DNA of 35,139 nucleotides from an uncultured Alphaproteobacteria bacterium (GCA_938034375.1 CALHLB010000124.1:1-35139), one strand, 5' to 3'. Shown: positions 9,892 through 19,764, numbered from the stretch's first letter. Notes: generated by a model not told the origin, from the sequence alone. Program-made: numbers and translations.

Positions 9892-10566
9892 CTAAAAAGC
9901 CTGCTCCCAATCTGGCATAATTTCAGAAATCAAATGTCGCGTAATTGCTTTTCCCCTTGAAAAAGCTTCTTTATCAAGCAAATCAACCACAATCCGAATA
10001 GAAGAAAGTGAGCGTTCCATGCGCTGCACAAGGTAATCAATTGCCTTTTCATCAATCAGTATTTGACGATCAGAAAATTGTTTTACAAGCACCTGGCGCA
10101 ATAAAACATCATCAGGACTACCGATTGATATAGGTGTAGCGGCCCTTAACCTAGAAGCAAGGTCCGGTAAGTTGGTTTTTCCATCAAAATTACTGTCTTC
10201 AGCTGTTAAAAGCAGGTAGCCCTGCCCCCCACGCACCATATTAACCAGATGAAACAGGGCGGCCTCATCAAGACCAGGCATAAAAATGTCTTCCAATACC
10301 AACGCGCCTGTTTGGAGCCAGGTTTCTGTAAGGTCAAAAGTCAAATTCTTTGCACGATGATGTTGTGCGCCGGTGCGCGCAGCCCAGATTTTACTTAAAT
10401 GCGTCTTTCCAGAACCTGAAGGCCCCGTTAAAAGGCATACATTCGCTGGCCATTGCGGCCATGACTGAATATAGTTGAAGGCTTGTTCATTTGCGCCACT
10501 AATAATGAAATCTTCTTTGCTCATTGCCTCCTCAAAGGGCAAATCAAGTGTTAATTGAATCATTCT
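9892..10566 (-). CDS. hda: DnaA-related regulatory inactivation protein (Hda/HdaA-like) (ORF track extends to 10611)
   Basis: MIQLTLDLPFEEAMSKEDFIISGANEQAFNYIQSWPQWP, Walker A GPSGSGKTH, DnaA-like AAA+ but no DnaA domain IV; precedes ppk. Confidence 0.85.
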   Translation of the reverse strand, partial: RMIQLTLDLPFEEAMSKEDFIISGANEQAFNYIQSWPQWPANVCLLTGPSGSGKTHLSKIWAARTGAQHHRAKNLTFDLTETWLQTGALVLEDIFMPGLDEAALFHLVNMVRGGQGYLLLTAEDSNFDGKTNLPDLASRLRAATPISIGSPDDVLLRQVLVKQFSDRQILIDEKAIDYLVQRMERSLSSIRIVVDLLDKEAFSRGKAITRHLISEIMPDWEQAF

Positions 10567-11710
10567 TGTCATAGTCATCTTTATTATTATCAAGCTTACC
10601 TTGTTGCCCAAGGTAAAGCCCGCTTTCCAGATAATGTTCTATACCAAAACGTACCAAAACACCAATACAAGCCGCAGCTGGAACAGCAATAAGCATACCA
10701 ACAAAACCATAAAGAGAGCCAAATGAAAAAAGGGCAAACATCAGCCAGACGGGATGAAGTTGCACATAATTACTTAAAAGGCGCGGTTGTAAAACATTTC
10801 CTTCTAAAAACTGACCAACCATAAAAATAACAACAACAGCAACAATCATTGTATAATTTTGTTCTGGCAAAAATTGCGCCAAGGCCACACCAAAAGATAT
10901 AACGGCCCCAATAAGCGCGCCGACAAAAGGAATAAAGCTGATTAATCCAATACCAAAGCCGATCAAAAGGCCAAATTTCAAACCGGTAAGGCTTAGGAAA
11001 ACAGCATAAAAAATACCTAGAAGTAGACAAATCATACCCTGCCCGCGCACAAACCCCGCAATCATATCCGACATTTCTTGCGCCAACTTACGAATGGTTC
11101 CTGCATGATCTTTTGGCAACCAGTCATTGAGTTTGGCAATCATGTTATCCCAGTCATAAAGCAGATAAAAAGCAACAACTGGCGTGATGACAAAAAGTGA
11201 AATAATATTTAAGAAAGCCTGGCCACCATTAACAACTGATTTTAAAACGGCCGTAAGCCACCGCACAGCTTCTTCAACAAATGTGCCTGAATTATTGCGC
11301 AAATCATCTAATTCAAAAGGCAGATAAGCAGAAATCATAGACACCCAGTCAGACATTAAAAGGCCCTGCAATGTGTTTATATATTTCGGTATATTTTCAA
11401 TAAAACCAACCAGTTGATCTGCTATCACTGGAATAATAACGAGAAGGAAAATAAAAAAGACAATTAGACAAACAAAAACAATTGTGATTGTTGCGCCTAA
11501 ACGACTAATCCCCCATTTTTCAATTCTATCTGCGACAGGATCAAGAATATAAGCAACCACCATCCCCATAATAAATGGCAATAAGATATTAGAAAACAGG
11601 TAGACAAATCCTAAAAATAATAAAAAAGCAATAAGCCAATAAATGACCTGGCGCTGCAACGACATGTGAAATGCTCCAATATTTGCAAACAGGCTTATCA
11701 AATAACACAT
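10544..11710 (-). CDS. AI-2E/PerM family permease
   Basis: 388 aa polytopic; FVRGQGMICLLLGIFYAVFLSLTGLKFGLLIGFGIGLISFIPFVGALIGA and FLEGNVLQPRLL motifs typical of the family. Confidence 0.88.
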   Translation of the reverse strand: MCYLISLFANIGAFHMSLQRQVIYWLIAFLLFLGFVYLFSNILLPFIMGMVVAYILDPVADRIEKWGISRLGATITIVFVCLIVFFIFLLVIIPVIADQLVGFIENIPKYINTLQGLLMSDWVSMISAYLPFELDDLRNNSGTFVEEAVRWLTAVLKSVVNGGQAFLNIISLFVITPVVAFYLLYDWDNMIAKLNDWLPKDHAGTIRKLAQEMSDMIAGFVRGQGMICLLLGIFYAVFLSLTGLKFGLLIGFGIGLISFIPFVGALIGAVISFGVALAQFLPEQNYTMIVAVVVIFMVGQFLEGNVLQPRLLSNYVQLHPVWLMFALFSFGSLYGFVGMLIAVPAAACIGVLVRFGIEHYLESGLYLGQQGKLDNNKDDYDKNDSINT

Positions 11711-11807
11711 AATAAGAATAATTGGCGTGTATTTTTTAATTCGCGGCTTGCCATAAACAAAAAATTACGTTTCAAGCTTAATTAAAAATTTGTGGAGTGG
11801 TTTTTAT

Positions 11808-12893
11808 ATGTCAAACAATAAAGAAAACATGCCTTCCCCCCCTAAACCTGTTTCTTATGCAGATGCAGGGGTGGACATTGACGCAGGCAATGCAGTTGTC
11901 GATCGTATAAAACCACTTGTCAAGAAAACCGCGCGTCCTGGCTCAAATCCAGACCTTGGGGGCTTTGGCGGTCTTTTTGATTTAAAGGCGGCCGGTTTTA
12001 AGGATCCTATTCTTGTAGCGGCTAATGATGGTGTGGGAACAAAACTTAAAATCGCCATTGAGACAGACATTCACCAAAGCGTTGGCATTGACCTTGTGGC
12101 CATGTGTGTCAACGACCTTGTTGTGCAAGGCGCTGAACCACTTTTCTTTCTTGACTATCTTGCAACTGGTAAACTGAAAGAAGATCAGGCAACCAGCATA
12201 ATATCAGGCATTGCAGAAGGCTGTACACAGGCTGAATGCGCCCTTATTGGCGGCGAGACCGCTGAAATGCCAGGCATGTATTCAAAAGGTGATTATGATT
12301 TGGCAGGCTTTTGTGTTGGCGCTGCTGAACGCGGGGAACTTTTACCCAAAAAAGACATGCAAGAAGGCGATATTTTAATAGGTCTTGCTTCATCCGGCAT
12401 TCATTCAAACGGATTTTCTCTTGTACGAAAGCTTATCACCGATAATGGCTTCAACTGGAATGATAAATGTCCCTTTGACAGTGAAAAAACATTGGGGGCT
12501 GCTTTACTTGAGCCAACACGTATTTATGTAAAAGCTTGCCTTTCTGCTATTCGCAAAACACAGGCTATTAAGGCATTGGCGCATATTACAGGGGGGGGAT
12601 TAAGCGAAAATATTCCTCGCGTTTTACCCGATAATTTATCAGCAGAAATCAATTTAGATCATTTAAATCCGCCTGCCGTTTTCAAGTGGTTTTCTGATCT
12701 TGGTAATATAACAAATCACGAAATGCTAAGAACTTTTAATTGCGGCATTGGCATGGTTCTCGTAGTTTCTGAAGAAAAGCAACAAGATGTACTGGATGCG
12801 CTTGAAGAACAAAATGAAACGCCTTTCATACTTGGCAAGCTTGTTAAGCACGGCGATGAGGGGGTTATTTATAAAGGACGCCTTTCCCTATGA
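11808..12893 (+). CDS. purM: Phosphoribosylformylglycinamidine cyclo-ligase (ORF track begins 11790)
   Basis: [57 protein letters not shown]-like GGAG precedes ATG at 11808. Confidence 0.96.
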   Translation: MSNNKENMPSPPKPVSYADAGVDIDAGNAVVDRIKPLVKKTARPGSNPDLGGFGGLFDLKAAGFKDPILVAANDGVGTKLKIAIETDIHQSVGIDLVAMCVNDLVVQGAEPLFFLDYLATGKLKEDQATSIISGIAEGCTQAECALIGGETAEMPGMYSKGDYDLAGFCVGAAERGELLPKKDMQEGDILIGLASSGIHSNGFSLVRKLITDNGFNWNDKCPFDSEKTLGAALLEPTRIYVKACLSAIRKTQAIKALAHITGGGLSENIPRVLPDNLSAEINLDHLNPPAVFKWFSDLGNITNHEMLRTFNCGIGMVLVVSEEKQQDVLDALEEQNETPFILGKLVKHGDEGVIYKGRLSL

Positions 12894-13561
12894 CAGCCCT
12901 TCAAAATACCCTGCCCAAAAAACGCATAGCCGTTTTAATTTCTGGCGGCGGCACAAATTTACAAGCCCTAATAGATGCATGTGAAAAACCTGATTTCCCG
13001 GCGGAAATTGTTCTGGTAATTTCTAATAAAAAGGAGGCTTTTGGCCTTGAACGGGCAAAAAAAGCCCAAATACCAACCAAAATTCTCTCCCATAAAGACT
13101 ATGAGACACGAGAGCATTTTGACAGGGAGCTTCATGAAACTCTTGTGAAATCAGAAGTTGACCTTGTCTGCCTTGCAGGCTTTTTAAGGCTTTTAACATC
13201 TCATTTTGTTGAACAATGGCATAACAAACTTATCAATATTCACCCTTCCCTTCTTCCTGCTTTTAAAGGGTTGAATGTTCATCAGCGCGCCCTTGATGCC
13301 GGCGTTCGTTTTACAGGCTGTACGGTGCATATTGTGCGTGCAGAAATGGATGCCGGCCCCATTATTATTCAAGCAGCCGTTCCAATTTTGCAAAATGATA
13401 CAGAAAGCATTTTGGCTGCAAGAATTTTAAAATCAGAACATGAAGTCTATCCCAAGGCACTTTATTTAATGGCAACAGGTGATGCTTATGTTGAAGGGGA
13501 TAAGGTCCTGTTAAAAAATAGGGGTGCATTGCCAGACTCCCTTATTCATCCCATCTTATAA
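12890..13561 (+). CDS. purN: Phosphoribosylglycinamide formyltransferase
   Basis: [46 protein letters not shown] overlap with purM. Confidence 0.96.
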   Translation: MTALQNTLPKKRIAVLISGGGTNLQALIDACEKPDFPAEIVLVISNKKEAFGLERAKKAQIPTKILSHKDYETREHFDRELHETLVKSEVDLVCLAGFLRLLTSHFVEQWHNKLINIHPSLLPAFKGLNVHQRALDAGVRFTGCTVHIVRAEMDAGPIIIQAAVPILQNDTESILAARILKSEHEVYPKALYLMATGDAYVEGDKVLLKNRGALPDSLIHPIL

Positions 13562-13644
13562 TTTGACATTTTGCCATTGACGTTTTGCTTTATCTAAACC
13601 ACTTTCTAAAACGTTAATAACAGATTTTTAAAAGGTGAACTAAA

Positions 13645-14082
13645 GTGCGACTTTCTTTAAGTTTAGTGACATTTTCGATATTTATATTTTTCCTTACGCT
13701 TGCTGCTTATAGCCATGAAAATACAAGCGGTGATGCATCGTTCAAAAACACTCCATCATGCAATAGCCCTACCCTATTAAAGAAAATCACCAGACAATTT
13801 AATAAAAAGAGTGAAAAAGCAGGAAGTGGCAATTTACAAATTACTCAAATAGAAAATGTAAGGCAAACAGACTTAAACTCAAAGTCAGCAAAATTTGGAG
13901 AAAGGCGCTATTGTGCCGCCCATATTCATTTGTCAAACGGCACACACCCAACACTCTATTACCTAATAAAAGAAAGTTATGGCTTTACTGGCTTAACATC
14001 AGGTATGAATTTTTGTGTTATTGGCCATGATCGTGTTCGCGCCCATGGGGCGAAGTGTCGTTCTGTTAGAAAACCATTTTAA
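13645..14082 (+). CDS. Hypothetical secreted protein with four cysteines in the predicted mature part
   Basis: 145 aa, GTG start, signal peptide MRLSLSLVTFSIFIFFLTLAAYS; ERRYCAAHIHLSNG...YYLIKESYGFTGL..GMNFCVIGHDR...AKCRSVR; 1-nt gap to the following DUF1176 gene. Confidence 0.75.
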   Translation: MRLSLSLVTFSIFIFFLTLAAYSHENTSGDASFKNTPSCNSPTLLKKITRQFNKKSEKAGSGNLQITQIENVRQTDLNSKSAKFGERRYCAAHIHLSNGTHPTLYYLIKESYGFTGLTSGMNFCVIGHDRVRAHGAKCRSVRKPF

Positions 14083-14083
14083 T

Positions 14084-15106
14084 ATGTTCAAATCACTCAA
14101 TATACCCTTAAAAATTACCTTATTTTTCTTCCTAACCTGCGCTTTAACAACAGTATTTCAAGCACAAGCACAAGAAGCTAAGTTTCAGGATTGGTCTGTC
14201 ATATGCGAGAAAGATTTTTGCGCGGCTTCTACAAAAGACCAACGAAATAACACCCATAATCTAACCTTAAGGCGCGATAACAGTGCCAAAGCATTGTGGA
14301 ATTTTTCTGTAGCTCTCCCCCGTGATACAGGACGAATGGAGCCTAAAAATATACGTGTTGCCGGCCATCGCCCAGCAGACCTTAAAAGAAAACGCGACTT
14401 TACGCTTTCCAATGATCACCACACAGTTAATTTCACAGATTCAGGCACAATACAGCTTGTTTTTCGCCGAATAATTGATGGCCGCCGCCTGTTTATAGAT
14501 TTTAAAAACTCCAAAAACCGCACAATAAGAGCAAGCTTTTCCTTAAATGGCCTGTCTGCTGCCCTTTTATATATCGATGAACAGCAAAACCGTATTGCAT
14601 CACGCAGGCAAATTAGTTTAACGCTCGAGCGCCCAGTAACATTAAAAAAGACAGCTGAAGAATTGGCATTCTTAAATCACCAAACAACAAATGATCCCGA
14701 AATTTGCGATTTAAAAGCGCAAGAGCTTTATGCCGCCGGCGTAAGTGTTGAAAAACTGGATGAAAATAATCATCTCGTAATCATTCCATGTTTTCTCGCA
14801 GCATATAATAGCGGGGCGCGCCTTTTTCTCGTTCAAGAAAAGGAGCAGAAATCAATTCTTCTTTTATGGGCGCATTATACTCAATTAACAGGTTGGAGCG
14901 GGACAGACATTCTCTCTAATGTTTCATTTGATAATCAAACAAATAAAATAACCATGATACATAAAGGCAGAGGTTTGGGTGATTGCGGTGTTTTTGCACA
15001 ATGGCATTGGCAAAAAGATTTTTTTATAATGAAGGAATTGCGCGCAAAAGAAAATTGCGATGGCAAAAATGATGAATGGCCGCTTATTTATAAAGGACAA
15101 AATTGA
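14084..15106 (+). CDS. DUF1176 domain-containing secreted protein (ORF track begins 14015)
   Basis: Signal peptide MFKSLNIPLKITLFFFLTCALTTVFQAQA; FQDWSVICEKDFCAAST and C-terminal RGLGDCGVFAQWHWQKDFFIMKELRAKENCDGKNDEWPLIYK resemble DUF1176. Confidence 0.75.
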   Translation: MFKSLNIPLKITLFFFLTCALTTVFQAQAQEAKFQDWSVICEKDFCAASTKDQRNNTHNLTLRRDNSAKALWNFSVALPRDTGRMEPKNIRVAGHRPADLKRKRDFTLSNDHHTVNFTDSGTIQLVFRRIIDGRRLFIDFKNSKNRTIRASFSLNGLSAALLYIDEQQNRIASRRQISLTLERPVTLKKTAEELAFLNHQTTNDPEICDLKAQELYAAGVSVEKLDENNHLVIIPCFLAAYNSGARLFLVQEKEQKSILLLWAHYTQLTGWSGTDILSNVSFDNQTNKITMIHKGRGLGDCGVFAQWHWQKDFFIMKELRAKENCDGKNDEWPLIYKGQN

Positions 15107-15118
15107 ATTTTATAGCGT

Positions 15119-15153
15119 AATCCTTACAAAATGAGAATCATTTTAAAGGAAAA
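15119..15153. repeat. Copy A of a palindrome-centred intergenic element
   Basis: aatccttacAAAATGAgaaTCATTTTaaaggaaaa; 29/35 ungapped identity with 24370-24404; perfect 7-bp arms at 15128-15144. Confidence 0.6.
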
Positions 15154-15171
15154 GATGAGCGTCAAAAAAAG

Positions 15172-15253
15172 TGCCTAAATTCATAATTAATTTATATGTG
15201 CTTAGACATATATTTGGATATATATAAGGACCAATGAAATAAACATTTAGGCA
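15172..15253. other. Long inverted repeat / candidate structured RNA upstream of the antiporter
   Basis: TGCCTAAAT (15172-15180) / ATTTAGGCA (15245-15253) enclosing hairpin TATATGT-gcttag-ACATATA (15193-15212). Confidence 0.4.
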
Positions 15254-15375
15254 ATGGTTGAAGATTACCTATATAGAGTTATAAAACGACCTCACGTTAG
15301 ACTCTGTTAAAAGCCAACTATCAACATGGCCAGCTAGCAGGGTCTCTATAAACAGGCAAGAGATATAAAATATTC

Positions 15376-16332
15376 ATGGAATATATTTTCTATTTAGTTA
15401 TCGGTTTCACACTCTTAATTTTCGCAGGTGACTTTTTAGTGCGTGGCGCCGTTTCTTTAGCAGAATCTTTCGGTATTCCAGCTATCGTAATAGGTCTTAC
15501 CATTGTCGCTTTTGGCACATCAGCACCAGAACTTGTTATTTCCATCAAGGCCGCTCTTGAAGGGCATAACGGCATTGCAATGGGTAACGTTGTTGGCAGT
15601 AATATTGCCAATATTCTGCTCGTTCTGGGCATCCCTGCCCTTATAAAAGCCATTCCCTGCGGGGGCGCCGGCTCTGCGCGTAATGCCTTTTTCATGATAA
15701 TTGTGACAATAGTATTCATTATTTGTTGCTGGTATCAGCCCCTGACATATATTCATGGTCTGGTTTTATTGGCTCTTTTAGCACTATTCCTAATCGATTC
15801 AGTGCGTTTTTCCCGCAAACAAAGAGAACTTGGTGCTTGCCTGGAAGATCCTTTGGATGAAATAGAAGGACGCACGAATAATAAACTCCTCGCGCTGCTA
15901 TTTGTTGTTCTGGGTATAATTGGCCTACCTATCGGTGGTCATTTAACTGTCAATGGCTCTGTTGGTATTGCAACATTTTTTAATGTTTCTGAAGCCGCCA
16001 TTGCACTTACGATCATTGCTATTGGCACCTCTTTACCAGAACTGGTAACAGCTATTATTGCAGCCCGCAAAGGGCATACAGAATTAGTCATGGGTAATAT
16101 CATTGGCTCCAATGTTTTTAATATTGCAGCAATTATTGGAACAACCGCTCTCATAGCTCCAATTGAAACGCCATCACGCATGTATCATTTTGATTTATGG
16201 GTTATGGTCGGTGCATCCGCTTTTCTTCTGCCTTTCGCATTTTTCTGCATACCCATTAAAAAACGTATCGCCGCTTTAATGCTTCTCAGCTATGCTGCTT
16301 ATCTCTTTATGGTATTCAAACTGGAAGTTTAG
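15376..16332 (+). CDS. Calcium/sodium antiporter (YrbG-like, CaCA family)
   Basis: 318 aa; two inverted CaCA repeats: GLTIVAFGTSAPELVISI...GNVVGSNIANILLVLG and ALTIIAIGTSLPELVTAI...GNIIGSNVFNIAAIIG. Confidence 0.93.
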   Translation: MEYIFYLVIGFTLLIFAGDFLVRGAVSLAESFGIPAIVIGLTIVAFGTSAPELVISIKAALEGHNGIAMGNVVGSNIANILLVLGIPALIKAIPCGGAGSARNAFFMIIVTIVFIICCWYQPLTYIHGLVLLALLALFLIDSVRFSRKQRELGACLEDPLDEIEGRTNNKLLALLFVVLGIIGLPIGGHLTVNGSVGIATFFNVSEAAIALTIIAIGTSLPELVTAIIAARKGHTELVMGNIIGSNVFNIAAIIGTTALIAPIETPSRMYHFDLWVMVGASAFLLPFAFFCIPIKKRIAALMLLSYAAYLFMVFKLEV

Positions 16333-16334
16333 GG

Positions 16335-17099
16335 ATGTCTCAATTGCAAAAAAAAGCCCTCATAACAGGGGGGGCAAAGCGCATTGGCAAAGCCATAGTG
16401 GAAAATTTGGCCGAAAACGGCTGGAATGTTGCAATTCATTGCAATAATTCCAGAATAGACGGCGATGAACTGGCTGAAAAAATTAATCAGAATGGTGGGA
16501 AGGCAACCGTTATTGTTGCTGATTTAAGCGATTTTAACGCGGTTCAAGAAATCATCCCTAATGCTAATAAGGCTCTTGGCGCACTTTATCTTCTCATCAA
16601 TAATGCCTCGGTTTTTGAAAGCGATACATTACAAAATACAACACCTGAAAGCTGGAATTTTCACAATCAGGTCAATTTAAAGGCCCCAATATTTTTAAGC
16701 CAGGCCTTTGCAGATCAGCTACCTCACGCAAGCTGCGGTAATATTATCAATATTATTGATCAGCGGGTTTTGAAGCTCAGTCCCGAGTTTTTTTCCTATC
16801 AACTCACAAAAAGCGCATTATGGACTGCAACGCGCACAATGGCTCAAGCCCTTGCCCCAAAAATTCGCATTAATGCTATTTCTCCTGGTCCCACCCTACA
16901 AAATACCCGACAAAAATCACAAGACTTCCAAGCACAGCTAGATAATATCTTGCTGAAAAAAGGCGCTAATCTCAATGAATTTGGCGAGACTGTTCGATAC
17001 CTTGTAAATACCCCCTCTATAACAGGGCAAATGATTTGCCTTGATGGTGGGCAACATTTAGCATGGGAAACACCAGATATTGCAGGTATTCCAGAGTAA
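16335..17099 (+). CDS. SDR family oxidoreductase, pteridine-reductase-like
   Basis: 254 aa; ALITGGAKRIGKAIVENLA nucleotide-binding motif, INIID at the usual catalytic Ser position, YQLTK, NAISPGPT. Confidence 0.85.
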   Translation: MSQLQKKALITGGAKRIGKAIVENLAENGWNVAIHCNNSRIDGDELAEKINQNGGKATVIVADLSDFNAVQEIIPNANKALGALYLLINNASVFESDTLQNTTPESWNFHNQVNLKAPIFLSQAFADQLPHASCGNIINIIDQRVLKLSPEFFSYQLTKSALWTATRTMAQALAPKIRINAISPGPTLQNTRQKSQDFQAQLDNILLKKGANLNEFGETVRYLVNTPSITGQMICLDGGQHLAWETPDIAGIPE

Positions 17100-17142
17100 G
17101 GCCCCAGAATAAGGTCTAAGGGACGGTTAAGCGAGCATTCCA

Positions 17143-19062
17143 GTGAATGACAAAAAAAACGATGCACTTGAAAATGAGGAAGGCATAAAACGTACCCTCA
17201 AAGACGGCGCGGCGATAATTGCTGATTTCGTCAAACGCCTGCCTAACCAACCAGGCGTTTATCGCATGATTGATATTCAAGGGGACGTTTTATATGTCGG
17301 CAAGGCCCGCTCTTTAAAAAAACGGGTTTCAAACTACACAAAAACCAATGGCCTTTCCGCCCGTATCATCCGCATGGTGCAAGCAACTGTTACGATGGAA
17401 TTTGTAACAACAAACACAGAAACCGAGGCCCTGCTACTAGAAGCAAATCTTATTAAACGATTTAGACCACGGTTTAATGTGTTATTACGGGATGATAAAT
17501 CCTTTCCCTACATTTTAATTACAGATGATCACGAAGCCCCGCAAATAACCAAGCACCGCGGTGCAAGACAAAGAAAAGGGCGTTATTTTGGTCCATTTGC
17601 AGCAGCCTGGGCCGTTGATAAAACCATAAACGCACTACAAAAAGCTTTTCTTTTACGATCATGTACCGATAACGTTTATGAAAGCCGTTCCCGCCCCTGT
17701 CTGCTTTATCAAATCAAGCGCTGTTCCGGCCCCTGTACGGGGGAAATAAACATTGAAGATTATGGCGCTCTTGTGCGTGAGGCAGAGGCTTTTTTAAGCG
17801 GCAAAAGCAGCCATGTAAAAAAGCAACTCGCTAGGCAGATGGAGCAATCCTCCAATGCTCTCGATTTTGAACAAGCAGCAATTTATAGAGACCGCCTATC
17901 CTCCCTTTCCATGATACAAAGTCATCAGGGCATCAACCCCCAAACAATTGAAGAAGCAGATGTTTTTGCAGTTCACCAAGAGGGCGGGCAAGCTTGCGTG
18001 CAAGTTTTTTTCTTCCGCACCGGGCAAAACTGGGGTAATCGCGCCTATTTTCCGCGCATAGATAAAAGCGATACCCCTACTACAATTCTAAGTGCCTTTT
18101 TAGCACAATTCTATGACAATAAACCCTGCGCCTCCCTCATTTTACTGTCTCAAAAATTGAATGAACAAGCGCTTTTACAAGAAGCATTGAGCGAAAAAAG
18201 CGGCCATAAAGTATCTGTTTTGATACCCCAACGCGGCGAAAAACGCGATGTGGTCAATGATGTAACCGATAATGCCAGAAAGGCCCTTGAAAGAAAATTG
18301 GCAGAATCATCCAGCCAAATGAAATTGCTTGAAGGCATCAAAGAAACTTTTGGCCTTGAAGAGGTGCCAGATCGTATTGAAGTTTACGACAACTCCCATA
18401 TCATGGGAACCAATGCCGTTGGCGCAATGATTGTTGCCGGTCGGGACGGTTTTTTAAAAGGCCAATATCGCAAATTCAACATTAAGGATGAAACGTTAGA
18501 ACCAGGCGATGATTACGGTATGATGAGAGAAGTTATGCGCCGCCGTTTCACCCGTTTAATGAAGGAGCAACCACTGAAAAATGATAATAATACTATTAAA
18601 GATGATGGAACAGGTTGGCCAGACCTCTTGTTAATTGATGGGGGCAAAGGGCAACTTAAAGCTGTCACTGAAACACTTGCAGAGCTTGGCCTTGAAAACC
18701 TGCCTACCATTGGCATTGCCAAAGGGATTGAGCGCGATGCTGGGCGGGAAAAGTTTTTTATGCCAGGAAATGAATCTTTCATGCTACCAGAACGTGACCC
18801 CGTTCTATATTTCATTCAGCGCTTGCGTGATGAAGCCCACCGATTTGCCATTGGGGCGCACAGAACCAGACGCAAAAAAGAAATGGTAAAAAATCCCCTC
18901 GATGAAATTGATGGCATTGGCCCATCCAGAAAACGGGCCCTTCTTCAGCATTTTGGCACTGCAAAAGCCGTAAGTCGCGCCGGCATGGAGGACTTAATCA
19001 AGGTTGAAGGCATTAGCAATCATGTTGCAAGAATTGTGTATGACTTTTTTCAAGACAAATAA
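17143..19062 (+). CDS. uvrC: UvrABC excinuclease subunit C
   Basis: 639 aa, GTG start; GIY-YIG domain [48 protein letters not shown]-terminal HhH repeats. Confidence 0.97.
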   Translation: MNDKKNDALENEEGIKRTLKDGAAIIADFVKRLPNQPGVYRMIDIQGDVLYVGKARSLKKRVSNYTKTNGLSARIIRMVQATVTMEFVTTNTETEALLLEANLIKRFRPRFNVLLRDDKSFPYILITDDHEAPQITKHRGARQRKGRYFGPFAAAWAVDKTINALQKAFLLRSCTDNVYESRSRPCLLYQIKRCSGPCTGEINIEDYGALVREAEAFLSGKSSHVKKQLARQMEQSSNALDFEQAAIYRDRLSSLSMIQSHQGINPQTIEEADVFAVHQEGGQACVQVFFFRTGQNWGNRAYFPRIDKSDTPTTILSAFLAQFYDNKPCASLILLSQKLNEQALLQEALSEKSGHKVSVLIPQRGEKRDVVNDVTDNARKALERKLAESSSQMKLLEGIKETFGLEEVPDRIEVYDNSHIMGTNAVGAMIVAGRDGFLKGQYRKFNIKDETLEPGDDYGMMREVMRRRFTRLMKEQPLKNDNNTIKDDGTGWPDLLLIDGGKGQLKAVTETLAELGLENLPTIGIAKGIERDAGREKFFMPGNESFMLPERDPVLYFIQRLRDEAHRFAIGAHRTRRKKEMVKNPLDEIDGIGPSRKRALLQHFGTAKAVSRAGMEDLIKVEGISNHVARIVYDFFQDK

Positions 19063-19158
19063 TTCATATTTCCGGCAAAATGCACTAGTAAAATCTATCA
19101 TATGTAACACCAAGCTTTTTGCTTGCAATTTTCACTCCATTTTGGTCATGTCACATTC

Positions 19159-19764
19159 ATGAATACAAAAATTATCAATAAGAATGATAAAGCCCGTGAA
19201 AGGGCCTTAAGCCTCAGTCTACCCAATATTCTGACTTATGGGCGCATTTTATCTGTGCCGGCCGTTGTTGGCTGTTTTTTCATCGATTCGCCTGTCGGTA
19301 ACTGGCTTGCTTTCTCGCTTTTTTTACTAGCTTCAATTACAGATTTTTTTGATGGATATCTGGCGCGCGCCTGGTCGCAACAGTCAGCCCTTGGGCGTAT
19401 GCTTGATCCGATTGCAGATAAGCTTTTAATCGCTGGTTGCCTTTTAAGTTTATGCGCTTTTGATATAATTACATCTTGGTCTTTATGGGCAGCAGTCATT
19501 ATTTTATTTCGAGAAATTGCTGTTTCAGGCCTGCGCGAATTTCTAGCCTCATTACAAGTAAGTGTGCCTGTTACACAGCTTGCAAAATGGAAAACGGCAC
19601 TTCAAATGGTTGCCCTTGCCGTTCTTTTAATTGGCCCTGCCCTTAATGAAACCATTGTCAATTTCGGCCTTATCCTTTTATGGATCGCCGCTTTTGTTAC
19701 ATTAATAACAGGCTATGATTATTTCAGGGCTGGCCTTCGCCATTTATTGGAGGATGACGCATGA
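19159..19764 (+). CDS. pgsA: CDP-diacylglycerol-glycerol-3-phosphate 3-phosphatidyltransferase (ORF track begins 19123)
   Basis: LPNILTYGRILSVP, CDP-alcohol phosphatidyltransferase motif DFFDGYLARAWSQQSALGRMLDPIADK. Confidence 0.94.
   Translation: MNTKIINKNDKARERALSLSLPNILTYGRILSVPAVVGCFFIDSPVGNWLAFSLFLLASITDFFDGYLARAWSQQSALGRMLDPIADKLLIAGCLLSLCAFDIITSWSLWAAVIILFREIAVSGLREFLASLQVSVPVTQLAKWKTALQMVALAVLLIGPALNETIVNFGLILLWIAAFVTLITGYDYFRAGLRHLLEDDA

Noticed and set aside
14015-14083. Upstream extension of the DUF1176 ORF overlapping the 145-aa gene
   Set aside because: The downstream ATG at 14084 begins a clean signal peptide 1 nt after the previous stop; the extension is out-of-frame sequence of the 145-aa gene.
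19111-19125. CAAGC-ttttt-GCTTG hairpin after uvrC
   Set aside because: Only 5 bp with no clear T-tract; pgsA seems to continue the same operon, so a terminator call is not supported.
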